Under the pieces are notes generated by a model. The model did no database searches, was not told the DNA's origin, and worked only from the letters and a program-made list of their open reading frames with translations. Below, piece by piece: positions 36,522 to 48,200 of a DNA stretch of 64,000 nt. Origin of the DNA: Xylocopa sonorina. Lineage: Eukaryota > Arthropoda > Insecta > Hymenoptera > Apidae. The translations under genes were made by a program, and so were the position numbers. How positions within the stretch are numbered: the stretch's first letter is position 1; the number at the start of each line of letters is the position of its first letter. The stretch is taken from positions 8,622,501 through 8,686,500 of the forward strand of contig NC_135199.1 of the NCBI RefSeq assembly GCF_050948175.1, given 5' to 3'.

Positions 36522-39027
36522 ACGGCCGCTACCGTTCGAGAGGGGTGGCTCGCGCGGGTCCTTGGAAAGTGCAGGCAGGCTGAGGGCCCTCGTCGTAAAG
36601 ACGCCAGGCTGGGAATATCACGTGCGAAGCTAACATGTCCTCCGGGACCGAGGAGGGTGTCCTCCACTGTGTACACACCCGTGGAGTATCCGTGGACCCG
36701 GAGGTCCCTCTTTCGCTCTCACGTCAGCTCGCATAAGCCGCCCCGAGCAGCTCGGGTCATTCGTCCTGTTTCTAAATGTCGCTCGACGCCGGTCCGTTGC
36801 GCTCTTCGGCCACTCGTAAGGGATCGCGCGGCTCCGCTCGCTCGTCCACGCGCGTTTCTTCGATCCGTGGAATTTACGGGCCTCCGATCGTCGAGGGTTG
36901 CCGGTTTAATGTGCACGCGGACGTACTTGCGGCACTTTGCGGATTTTCCGGGAGCTGACGTCCGATCGAACCGTTCTCGACGGGTGAACGGATAGGAAGG
37001 AGTATTTGGTCTTTTGATACTGCGGAGATTTCACGGGAATTTCGAGAGTTGGATTAATTCTTGGCCAGCGAAGGGGTAAGAGTGTGGATACGTGTAAGCT
37101 CTTGTAGCAGTTTTGGGGAACATCGAATGTTTTCGAAGGGTGAGCGAATATGGATATTTGGTGCTTGAACGTGAAAGGGTGAAAATGTAAGTACGCACGT
37201 GTTTGTAGTAGTTGGAGGATTTTCAAGAAGCTTGGAATTCGATTGGTTAGAATTTGATTGTTTTTGAAAATGTATAGGTGAAATTTTAAGGCAGTTAGAA
37301 ATTAATATCAGCTCTAGGTAATTATATTGTTTAACTTCGCTGGAGTTTATGTTCGAGATACTCGCTATTATACAATTTCGCAGCTCACGGAGGTGAATTC
37401 ACTTTCGTCCAATAGAAGCCTTTCCCTAATTATATAAACCAACGACAACGTAATTAACAATTTTCCCAACAAACGCCAGAACACACTCGCGAGTGGCAAC
37501 CGCGGGGCGAATTAAATCCCGTACAAATTACTCGGTTACTTTCAAACTCATCTCATCGCTGCGCGAGAGCGAACCCTTTCAGGAGATTTATATAAAAAAA
37601 AAAGAAAAAGAGAAGAGAAAAGGAGAAGGAGAAAGAAACTGAACGCGATTTCATCCGTTTCGGTCTTCAAATCTTAATTAAGGCAAGGATAACGAACAAA
37701 CCGGATGTAACACAAAAGCGGAAAGAGAATAATGCGCATTGTCAGCCGTTCGGACAATGAAAAATTCATCGCGTTGTATTTTATCTCGCTCGAACGGAAG
37801 ATCAGGAGTTAGTTGTATCTCTGCCCTCCTCTCCCCTCGCTATCTTTCATTCAGCCTTCTCTAAATAGAAGTTATATAGACGATAAGGAGGATGCGAGTG
37901 GGTCCGTCGAATAGACGGTTTCATTCCCTGAAACAATCTTCTCTAGTCCACGTCTTCTCTTCACGTTAGCTCACTTCGTCGAATTTAGTAATTATTAACT
38001 ATTACGCGATCATAAGTCTATAGTCTGCGACCACCCCTTACTAGGAAAAGAGTCTGTTTCTCGAACAAAGATCCCCCATCTGTATATTTCAACGACGTAT
38101 AATATATTCCGTAACATCTCTTACGCTTCGAAAGGAAGAAGTAAGTAGAATATTCCAGGTAGATGGACCACCATATTTCCCGGGGCCCAGTTTACTCGCA
38201 TTGAAAGACTTCCTCAAAGTGTTTCCCTATAAATATGTTTCAACGGTATTTTCATTCACTGAGCGTCTCGACACCCTTCTTCGAGCCTCTCCCTTTCCCA
38301 CCCCGTTGAAATTCCCGACAAATATTCCAAATAAATCCATCCAGTAGCCCATCGACACGCGTACCACCCCCGTAAACCGTTCACACGCGGCAGCCAAGCC
38401 ACCCCTTCCCACAAACGCAATTTCCGAAGAACAATAAAGTTATTCCCATTCGATATCCGTCGCCATGGTTATCCACTCATCTCTGCCGACTCGGAATTGT
38501 CGCCAGACCGAGCTCTGTTCTTTATACCGCCCAGACTTTTACGTCGAACCTCTTTCTCGGGGATACGAGTTGCTCGAATAAATGTAACAAAGTATCCAGG
38601 AGTTCGCGGGAGAGCGGTGGTCGGAGGAAAAAAGAGGGTGAATCTATAAGGGAAATTTGAGGAAGGTTACTTTGAAAGCGGTAGGGCAACATTTGAAGAG
38701 CGGGGGGGGGGGGGGGGAGGAATATTCGCACCCTCTTTAGATTGCATTGTCAGTGCGGAGGCACTTTATGGAATTTGTCTCGAGATCTTCGCTGGGAACG
38801 TGGGTGCTAAAAAAAATTCGGCATACGCTCGAGAATTCCTACTGAAGCTAGAGCCACGGAGAACGGTGCGTTTGGGTTGACGGTGGTTGCGAGCGGAATC
38901 GAAAGTGCTTCGTTACAACCCTCTCCCTTTTCTATTCGAAGCCAGGTTTTCCTTCTCGCGTAGAATCTCGAATTAAAAGATTTTCTCGATCGTATTTGCA
39001 GATAGCGTGTCCGCTATTTCGACGTCA

Positions 39028-39030
<3 letters not shown>
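36522..39030. other. Gene-poor sequence
   Basis: No gene is supported. It holds the G16 run listed separately and short open frames without recognisable features. Confidence 0.5.
38702..38717. repeat. Run of 16 G
   Basis: Sixteen consecutive G on the plus strand. Such runs are rare in insect genomes, can form quadruplex structures and are prone to sequencing-length error. Confidence 0.9.

Positions 39031-39099
<69 letters not shown>
39031..39099. repeat. CT microsatellite, about 69 bases
   Basis: A perfect CT dinucleotide array with no interruption. The complementary GAGA strand can bind GAGA-type factors. The repeat is likely to vary in length between individuals. Confidence 0.97.
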
Positions 39100-39102
<3 letters not shown>

Positions 39103-41593
39103 ACGAAACGTTAGCTACGCGAGCGATACCAGCTCGAGCACGGCCGCTAATTACCCCCGAAAAAAAGAAGGGTGAAATGTACGCGTACGAGGCCCGCTTT
39201 GTTCGCGTGAGCCTGCGAATTCAGGCCTCGACTATCGATCCAGCTCTGTTCGAGGTTCCTTGGCTCCGCTGATCGAAGATTAAACGTCGTTGCCAACTGC
39301 AGTTTCAGCTTCCTTTCTCTGTCTGCCTCGCCAGACTGTTCTATTTTCCGTGTTCAATTTTATCGATGTACGCACACACACGGTACAGACTGTACGCTAC
39401 TTTTCCTTAGAAGCGTTCAGGAAGAAATGTTGATGATTAATTCAAAGAATTTTTCGCGAAGTAATCTGCAGTTAACGGGCTTTATTTTATTAGCTTTCTC
39501 GTTAAATTCTTAATAGAAATTTATTGCTGGTTCTACCTCCACGATTTCCTAGCCTTCCTTTTTCATGAAATCTTTTATCACGGTCTTTATTAATCCCCTC
39601 GTTAAACTGTTAACTATTATTTATTTAATATAGCCCCTTATCGGAGTCTTTATTAATTTTTAATTTTTATACAATAAATTGCTCGTGGAAAGTTTTAAAG
39701 TAATACGAAAATCTATCGGTTTAAGCCGCTTTAACTTCAGGTATCTTGTTTCAAAGGAACAATCTTATTTTCCCAATAAAGTCTTTATTACCGTTTAAAG
39801 GCTTAATTAGACTCGCTCTTTATTAAAATCGTCGACCGTTTCCGAGTAACGACATTCTATATTTTTTTTAATACGCCCTCTAAAAACACTCTCCCTCAGT
39901 TCACCGTTTCTTTTCCTTTTTCCCCCTTGTTCTGTCCTGGTTCTAAAAGGGGGAGCAATATTTCGTACGCTCGTCGAAAACGCAACACGGGTTGCGGCTG
40001 AAACTGCGGACCGATGGGAATAGCGCGGAATAGGTATATTATAGCGAGAAGGACGGAACCAGAGGGAACCCGTTGTATTCCCCGAACCATATCATTACGC
40101 TTGGCTCCTAGACATCGTTTATTCGTATGGCAAGAGATTCGAGCTAACTTACGCGCCATTTTAGACGATCCATGCCCCGACGGGAGCCGTTCCCTCCTCG
40201 TGGAACGGCCACGCGACGACCGGTTCGCTCGAACGGCATCGAATCGACAAGTTTTCGCATTCTTCTCTTCCTCCCCTCGCTAACTCGCGGCAACATTACC
40301 CCTTCTCCTTCGAAACTCGACTGGTTTCCGGGTGGATCGTGCCGCAGTTTGAGTTGTTCGTGTTATCTTAGCTTTGCAGTCGATATTCTCAAGGCTGACC
40401 AAATTTTTCATTCAGTTCAGACCCGTTCCAAGTCCAGTGAAATTCCTATCCACTCGAAATTCATAATCTACCGAAATTCCTATCGCTGGTTACTAGTTGC
40501 TGCGAATTCCTATCGATTCATCATTTCCAATTTACTCGAATTCCTGTCGACCTCCAATTTGCCCCTTGAACAGTTCGATCATCGTCGATCCTCAACTTCC
40601 AATCCAGTGAAACCCCTGTTCCCAGAAAAAACCACAATCGATAGTTCAATTAAAATAAAGAGAAGGTGTTGCACAACCCCATCAATCCCTAAATCCATCG
40701 CTCATCGTCGATTTCACGACATCCAGTCCGCCAAAACTGCCGCCGCATCAAAATCACCCTCAAAAACGACCACTTGAGCCCGCAAACACCACAACGCGAA
40801 CGCGTCATCCGACTCTGGCGCGGTCCCATTCGCCCAGGTCTCCCTCGAACACAAAAAAAAAAAGGTAAACGCGTCTTTGTCCCGAGGATCGCGGATCCTA
40901 AATCCGACCGTGCATAGACGCCACGTGCAATCGCCGGCAGAATAGTTCTTTTTCGAGCCGTTGAAGGCTGAACGACGACGACGCCGGCGTCGAGGTCGGA
41001 GGGGTGGCGCGCGCGGATCGAGGAAGCCATGGGAGAGAGCGGTAAAACGAATGGGAAACAATAACGATACAGCGTTCCATAATGCATATCAACGGCTGCC
41101 GGGCTCTCATTTCCCGCCGCGTTTTCCTGCACGCTCACCCTCTTCTCCCCTCTTGTCTCGCTGGTCGGTACATCATTAAGCCCGCGACGCGAGGCCCGCA
41201 CCCAGCCGCCTTCCACCCCCTGCGCTGCGCTCCGCGATACGTGTGCACCCTAGCCCGATGCACCAGCATCCCCGGTTACCCCTAGCGATGGCCTCAAGAC
41301 GCGTCATCTTGCCGCGGATCCCGGCGAATTATCGATCCTGCTGGATGTCGCCTTTGTTTTTCAGACACACTTGCGCCTCGCTGATTATACGTCGTCGCGA
41401 GGAGTCGGTTTTTATTTAACCCTAGACAGTCGAGTGTATCGGTGTTCGATTCGTATTCCAAGAGGTTTTCGAGACTCGCTGGTGTTTCATATAACGGGGT
41501 ATAGGGCGGGATGGTCATGAGTGATCGTTACGGAGGTATGTATGAGGGACTGTGAAAGTTGTGCAGAAGAATTCGATGATACCCTTTGATACT
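39100..41593. other. Gene-poor sequence with a degenerate minisatellite
   Basis: No gene is supported. The 201-codon open frame at 40172-40777 is Ser/Pro-rich, lacks domains, and passes through the short repeat at 40430-40620, so I take it as chance. Confidence 0.5.
40430..40620 (+). repeat. Degenerate 30-34-bp minisatellite
   Basis: The word AATTCCTATC or a close variant begins at 40441, 40475, 40505 and 40539, steps of 34, 30 and 34. A CCAGTGAAA word appears at both ends of the block. Copies are imperfect. Confidence 0.55.
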
Positions 41594-41597
41594 TTAA

Positions 41598-41610
41598 CAC
41601 TATTCCTACC
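41598..41610 (+). repeat. piggyBac left terminal inverted repeat
   Basis: CACTATTCCTACC directly follows the TTAA duplication and matches the right end exactly in inverted orientation. Confidence 0.95.
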
Positions 41611-41758
41611 GACACTTCACGTATACCTATTCCTACCGCGGCTGGTCAAATGACCGGTCTTTCACAACTTATATTTTTCAATGTTGAATGCAGACCAATA
41701 GCCAGCTTACCAGTATAAAAATATATTTTCTTTTATTCACGAGTACATAATCTACATT

Positions 41759-43252
41759 TTATTCTTTTTCGTCGCATTTTTTACAAATGGGCTTCTCAAC
41801 TGTACATTTTCCGCATACGTACTTTTTACATATTAGACAGATTTTGTTCGTCTTGTTATCCTTACAATACCTTATCTGACATGTTTTCCGTTCACGAGAA
41901 CCTGTACTTGTACTTGCGATGGGTATTGGTTGATTTTCTTTGCCGAGCTCTTGTTGGTATTCGATGGCAAGTTCTTCTGCCAATTGAAATAGAAATTCCT
42001 GTCTTGTAATTTCTCGCCCCGTAGTTTCTTTATATAACACCCATGCATTTATCCCGGCTAAATCCAAGATATTAAAAAATACTTGCAAAGGCCATCTCCG
42101 AGATTTAGATTTTACCGAATAATTTCTGGCCATTTGGTCGGTCACATCTACGCCAAACTTGGTGCTATTATATAATTGAATTGTCTCCGGTGTTCGGGTT
42201 TCATTTTTTTCAATTTGTACGGAGTTGTGCATTGAACTGAGAATTAGAACTTTCTTTCTTGGTTTGGCTTTGTAAACTGTCAACATACAATTATTTGGGC
42301 GATAGATTTTGGTTGAAAAAAGTGCCATGTCGTCATTTTTCAGTTTTGCCGGTCTTGGTAGCTCTTTTCTATTCGCTCTAATTGTCCCAACAATCGTAGT
42401 ATTTTTTGCTAAAAGTTTTGTTGCTAAAGGTAGGCTTGTAAAAAAGTTGTCCGTGGTTATATTTCTTCCGCATCCTACATACGGTTCTGCTAATTTCATA
42501 GTAACAAACTCTCCAAGAGGAACTGAGGGTTCTCTACTTTCATCTTTTCCCAAATAAGGAAAGCCGTTTATTATATATTTGCTACGTACATCGGATGCTA
42601 ACCAAAATTTTATACCAAATTTGTCCGGTTTATTGGGCATGTATTGAGTGAATCTACACCTTGCTTTCGTTGGAAACAATTGTTCGTCAATAGTAATATA
42701 TGGTCCTGGTTTATAACAATTTTGACTGTTGTCAATAAACTTGTACCAAATTTCGGAAATCATAGCAAATTTATCGGTTTGTAACCGTTGGCTTCGTTGA
42801 TTTCTGTCGTCAAATCGAATAAATCTCATAATCTCCGTAAAGTCATGTCTACTCATAGTATTTGAGAAAAAAGGCGGGCCCCACTTTTTGTTCCATAGAA
42901 GTGCTATATCTATATTCTTAGCCTCATATGCGCCGCGTGCATACAGAATTGCAAAAAATGCATATAACTTTGCAGTAGACAGTTCCCATTTATATCCCAA
43001 CACTCTAAATGCCGCTGCCTCTGTGCACTTTCTTATAAGTTCGATTATATTCTTATCAATTATCACAGAAAATGCCGTCCTAACTTCGCCTTTCATAATA
43101 TTACGTTTACTATACCCAGTCGGGCCTGATTTTTCCCTAAAAATATTATGACCAGATGCTCTTCCAGGATTAGACCCTATTTTTACTTCCTGCCAAACAG
43201 TTCCGTCTATCGCAATTTTCTGGAAGGCACTTATCGGATAAAATCGTGTCAT
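41759..43252 (-). CDS. piggyBac-family transposase, 497 aa
   Basis: The protein cuts and rejoins the element at TTAA sites. The DDE_Tnp_1_7 core is complete, with the catalytic Asp residues in ITIDEQL (D189), ITTDNFF (D268) and GVDVTDQM (D369, with D372 also conserved in the family). The N-terminal part includes the family block ALLWNKKWGPPFF. The C-terminus is a Cys-rich zinc-binding tail from about residue 455, with CQIRYC, CLICKKYVCGKC and CKKC, used for binding the element ends. No stop or frameshift interrupts it. At 497 residues it is shorter than the 594-residue cabbage looper protein, mainly at the acidic N-terminus, which varies widely. A TATAAAG lies shortly upstream of the start on the minus strand. 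The chosen Met is the first in frame within the element; a spliced N-terminal extension cannot be excluded. Confidence 0.94.
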   Translation of the reverse strand: MTRFYPISAFQKIAIDGTVWQEVKIGSNPGRASGHNIFREKSGPTGYSKRNIMKGEVRTAFSVIIDKNIIELIRKCTEAAAFRVLGYKWELSTAKLYAFFAILYARGAYEAKNIDIALLWNKKWGPPFFSNTMSRHDFTEIMRFIRFDDRNQRSQRLQTDKFAMISEIWYKFIDNSQNCYKPGPYITIDEQLFPTKARCRFTQYMPNKPDKFGIKFWLASDVRSKYIINGFPYLGKDESREPSVPLGEFVTMKLAEPYVGCGRNITTDNFFTSLPLATKLLAKNTTIVGTIRANRKELPRPAKLKNDDMALFSTKIYRPNNCMLTVYKAKPRKKVLILSSMHNSVQIEKNETRTPETIQLYNSTKFGVDVTDQMARNYSVKSKSRRWPLQVFFNILDLAGINAWVLYKETTGREITRQEFLFQLAEELAIEYQQELGKENQPIPIASTSTGSRERKTCQIRYCKDNKTNKICLICKKYVCGKCTVEKPICKKCDEKE

Positions 43253-43540
43253 AACTACATTACCTTTCGTTTGTAACGACTTTATAGTTTTGGAATTGAG
43301 TTTTAGAGAGAAACTATTACAAAAATGTATAAATCGTACTACCGGTCAAATGACCGGTCGTGGTAGGTAAGACAGACTACAAATTTTTCTCGGAAAATAA
43401 ACAATAAAAAAATAAGTGAATACTGAAAAATATATCATACATATATATGAGGAAAAGTGGTAAAGTTTAAAGGCGATTCACATACGTTGAATGTAGGAAA
43501 TTCCAATTGAAAATTTAAAAACGGTCATTTGACCGGTCCT

Positions 43541-43553
43541 GGTAGGAATAGTG
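43541..43553 (-). repeat. piggyBac right terminal inverted repeat
   Basis: Inverted copy of the left 13-base terminus, directly before the second TTAA. Confidence 0.95.
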
Positions 43554-43557
43554 TTAA

Positions 43558-45168
43558 GCTGACTTTTCGAAACATTTCCGAGTTCGATACCCGGACGGAT
43601 AAGCGATTCTCGAGAGCTGACTAGATTTTTATTTCTCTGTAATCACCGATACCGCTCTCGTCTGTGTATATTTCTGTTAAATTAGATTCGAATACGCAGA
43701 GGGTATCGAGTCCTGCCTGCCCTGCTGACGTCTGAAAAATACGAGGGAATGAAACGAAATAATATCGCACGACGTTAACGAGTCCCTTTAAAGCGAGCTG
43801 GTTAATGCAAACGATCGTTCGCGGTTTTATCGCCAACGGCGTCCAACAACGCCCGGAATAATTGAGGCGCTTGTCGCTGGTGGGACACCCGGTATGACCA
43901 GCCTCGTATCTCAGGGCGCTTCAACTTATCTCGAATGTACGAGGTTCGAATTGCTTGGAATATTGATCGGAATCCACGGGCCCCACGGGGAGTTGTTGCG
44001 CGACGCTTCGATATGAATGCCGGCCGGTAGATCATTAAACTTGGAGCCGAGCGTTCCACCATTTATTCTACTCGACGGGCAAAGCGTCTTCCGGTTCTGA
44101 TGTATGTTTCCGCCGTTGGAATAATACATACCGCGATGGTCACGGGACGCTGACGCGACGCAGACGCTGTCGATCGATCCGAATCGTAGACACGGAAGCC
44201 CTTCCGTGAACCTCCCTCCTCCCACTCTCTCCTTTTTTTTTTCTTTCGCCAGGCCATTCGATCAAGTTTACGTTTCGCTCGCCAGGAATTGTCGCGAACG
44301 CCGCGTCATTAGAGTCGACGCCGGGCGTCTGTTCAAAAGGTACTTCGCGCGGATCCGCGCGCGTGTACCGGTAGTGCTGGAGCTCGCTCGGTTTCGTTAA
44401 TGGCGCCTGGGCACTTCAGGGACTTCCGTCTTGCACGTTCGATAGAATGTTTAAATCGCTGCGAATGTTTGCCCGTGGTTTGCGAGTCGGGTATGGGATT
44501 CAGTGGGAGACCAAGCGTGATGTTCGATGGAAACATCGAAGGTTCTTCGACATTTATGTACTATTTGTTAATAAACCGAGTGTCGTTTCGTGGATCATAT
44601 TAGGCTCTGAACTAGCGGTTCTTTACAGGGGTTGAGAATGATTAAAGGATCTTGAAGGTTCTTAAATATATTAAACATTTGGTTGAAACCTTTTTGTGAT
44701 TATCTGGTATATTTATGTGTTTAAAAAAGGGGCTGGGATTCCAACACCTTCGAGATTTTAACGCATCGACGATCTCTCGGAGTTGAACTTCCAGGAGGGA
44801 ATTGAATATGCTCATCGTCGGCTGTCGATTCTCGACCCTCGACCCGGCGTCGACTTTTCAACCCCTTTTGCGTTGCCTCCCCCGTGGCTAGCAACAGTCT
44901 GTCGGAGAATGATGAATACGCGCGGAGGTTCCTCGTACGTTTCTGTATCGATATAAGTGGATACGATATCAGCGGAGTTTCCCTCGCGATCGATCGAGAC
45001 GGTGCTTATACGATTCATTTGTTGCACGGCCATTGAGGTAGGTTTCGATGGATTTTCAGATCAGGAATTTTTGCCATAGTAGAAAAGCGTTCGTTATAAA
45101 AATGTGCGAATTGCAGAATATCTGAGTTTAGAATAATAAAGTGTTTGCGTAAAGAAATATTCAGGGGT

Positions 45169-45225
<57 letters not shown>

Positions 45226-48200
45226 ATTAAAACGTGAAACGGCTGCAAAATATTCTGCGACAAGAGGAGAATTACATTCGCTTCGTGGATTTATTGCACC
45301 GTCCAAACGTCAACATCCGGATCGTTCAGATTTTTCGCTGGTTCCGCTGAAAACGTTTTATTTAATCATCACCGGCCAAGCAAACATGTACAGGGAACTT
45401 TATCAAATAGCGGGTCAGCGAGGCCTGTTAAATAAAATTTTATCCGTGGAACGCGGCGAGTTTTTCGCATACCAGCATTATTTCTCGATAAAACGTACCG
45501 GAAGCTCGACGAATATATTTCCATGGAACGAAAAAAAAAAGGCAATCTTCCTTTCAAACATTTTCCGTACTAAACGCGTCAGGTTACTCCTACCATCCAT
45601 AAGCTCAACGGTACAAACGATTTATAAACGACTTGCATCTTAACAATTTTGAGAATTACGTGGATTCAATCGCGACAAAAAGAAATTGAGCGTTATTGTT
45701 TCAAAGCGCCGCGTAATTATCCCGATCTTAGTCGAGACAGAGTGGAGGATGGGGGCTTGTAGTCGCAATTTCCACGCATTCCCCGGGCGTTACCTTAAAC
45801 GGCTTCCGGATTCTGAATGCGCGGGCACGGGTCGAGGCCGTCCCCTTTTCACCGGCGAAAAATTTCTATTTATCCGTGTGGAGTGAAAAAAAAAAGAAGA
45901 AAAACAGGCGCTGCGCCCGGAGCGTCAGCGAGAAAAGGAAGAAAAGGACGGCGAAAGGGGTGGGCTGGGGACCCCGTCGAAATCCAGCCGGGCGCATTCC
46001 TACGTCCATTCAGTCTGAGAAGAAACAGAGGGCAGAGGAGACGAGGAGAGCCCCGTTTACCCCGTTTATCATTTATTCAACGGGAACCGGCGGGACTGGG
46101 GCATTGTTTGCCTCCTTTTTCGCGAGAATCGATGCCGAATGTAAGAATTATTGACACGGTTAGGGGTGGTTTCCCTTTGTCGCTGGTTCTCCGCTTTTCT
46201 GATAACGTTGGGGAGCATGAAGGCGTCAGAGGGGTTTTCGTAAAGATTGTTAACAACGATGCAGAGAATTTTGTTAGAAAAGTTAGGAATTTTTTAGAGA
46301 AAATTTCATACTATATAACACTAAAGCGCAGCAACCCTTTCTCTCTTTGAAATCTCGTTCTCGATAAAATTGAGGGTGGAAATTCCACGAGAACAACAAG
46401 TGGACTGTGCCACCATCTACCGAATACGAATAACAGCGGTGACCAGAATTCCAAAAGCTAAGGTGGTACTTCATCTCGCGTGTAGGTTCCTTTTTCGAAT
46501 ACAAATCATCGGGAAGGGTGTCAAGCTCGCTAACCAGCGTCGAACTCGAGCCTAACGCCGCGTCGTAAATCTTGGAGCGCGAAGGTCACCAAAGTCCGCC
46601 GCTTGTTCACCGGGAAATTCGTTCGATACGATGGAACGGCTTTCCACGGCGTATCTCTAGGTAGACTAAATTATAACAAGGTGTGCTTGATTTAAGAGCA
46701 ACGGGAACGGTCTGCGAAGTTTTGTGTAAGGGCATAAATGAAGTCTGAGGCGAGTTCGCGCGGCAGTTCGTTTATTCTCTCCCTTGGTTAATTTGTTATT
46801 CCGAACCCCGTAGCGTTTCACTTTATCATCGTTAAATTTTCAAACGAGGAAATATAGCCGCCCATCGGCGGATGAGAGTTACCCCTCGAGTCATTGTTTA
46901 ACACTAATTACGTTTATTACATTCGGATATGAATACTCTCCACGCTTCTCTGTCTGGGATACGTCTTTGGAATTCGATTGAAAAAAAGAAGCGTCCACAC
47001 AAATTTGCAATGACCCTTTCTCGAAGCGTATTAATACAGATTTGAATACGAAAGCTGATGATCTGCGAACTTCCGCGGATCCGATTGTCCATTCAAGAGC
47101 GTCCTCCCAGGAAGGACGGACTTATTGCGAGTTTTTCTTCCCGAGGACAATGATTCGCGCGGAATTCCTTTCGTTCCTTTTTATCGCGGGCATTGAGCGG
47201 TCCTCGTCTCTAAGAGGAGAAAGGGAGAAGGAGGACTTTTATATAATATTCCCTTTACGAGCGAAAATATTCGCGAAGCGACGCAGAGGCTGAAAAGGAA
47301 ACGTTCCTCGCGATATTACCGGGCGGTGGGAGGACCACGAGCGCAAAGTGTCGCAACCGGTAGCACCTGTTCTCTTCGTGGCTCAATTCGAGTGCAAAAT
47401 AATTACGACGAGCTGAATAAGCGAGCTCTCCTTTCTTCCTGCCTCATCGTTTCAGCGTCTTCGACCGCGGCCAACCGACCCAGGCTGGCTCGCGAGCATT
47501 CTCGCCTTTTTTTGTTTCGTTCCACGACGATATGGGGTGGGGATCGTTGTGAATTCCCCAGGAAGACGGGGCGATTGTGTTAATGTTGGTTGGGGTATTC
47601 GTCGCGATTATTGTATTCGGTGGAATTTCAGGGCGGTTGGATGAGGGCTCGTTCCGGTGATATTTTTAGGGTTGGCGCGGGCGTCGACGCGAAGGTGGTG
47701 GATGTGGTTTATTCGTAAGATTGATGCAAGAGTATTCATCGAATCGTTATTAGAGTTGAAAGAATTCTCTTTCACTTCAACGACCAAGTGGATCGCATAA
47801 AAACATCCCTGGTCCGAAAGTTTTCAATCCCTCCCAAGAATGAGGAAAGCGGAAGGTAAAAACGAATTCGTTCGAATAACAGTAAATACCTCCGTCGAGG
47901 AGCACCGCCGGAAGTGAATCGTATAAAATAGGTATTGATTAGAAAGAGGCGGCCTCGGAAGGGTGGGGCCCGTTTGTCCATTTAATGGCGAAGATCTTGA
48001 CAAAAGGTCTACAAATCCCCGATAGAACGAGCGCGGCATCGCGGGATAAGGGAAAATAATGGAAGGCGAGCGGTAAATCTGCTGGGGAACGGAATGGCCG
48101 CCACGGAAAGTTCGCAGGAAATTTAAAGTATTTACCGTACTCCACACGGACGCGCGATACGTGCGTACACGTGTACCAGCTACTCTTGAAAATGTGTACA

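Larger units (their letters stand above)
41594..43557 (-). mobile_element. Intact piggyBac-like DNA transposon with TTAA duplications
   Basis: The element is bounded by TTAA at 41594-41597 and 43554-43557, the target duplication expected of piggyBac. Inside lie perfect 13-base terminal inverted repeats, CACTATTCCTACC at 41598-41610 and its complement at 43541-43553, giving a 1956-base element. A subterminal near-palindrome, GGTCAAATGACCGGTC or its complement, occurs at 41644-41659, 43344-43359 and 43523-43538. A second copy of the terminal word, CTATTCCTACC, lies at 41627-41637. The single gene inside is an uninterrupted transposase. Perfect repeats and an open frame point to recent arrival, and possibly to an element still able to move. 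Confidence 0.95.

Noticed and set aside
36149..36676. 175-codon minus-strand frame
   Set aside because: Includes a poly-Phe run from the A24 tract; no recognisable domain.
40172..40777. 201-codon plus-strand frame
   Set aside because: Low-complexity, crosses a minisatellite, no splice or family support.
43580..43600. GTTCGATACCC resembling a tRNA B box
   Set aside because: No A box or cloverleaf stems at the right spacing.
45015..45306. Leu-Ser repeat frames on the minus strand
   Set aside because: Produced by the AG microsatellite.
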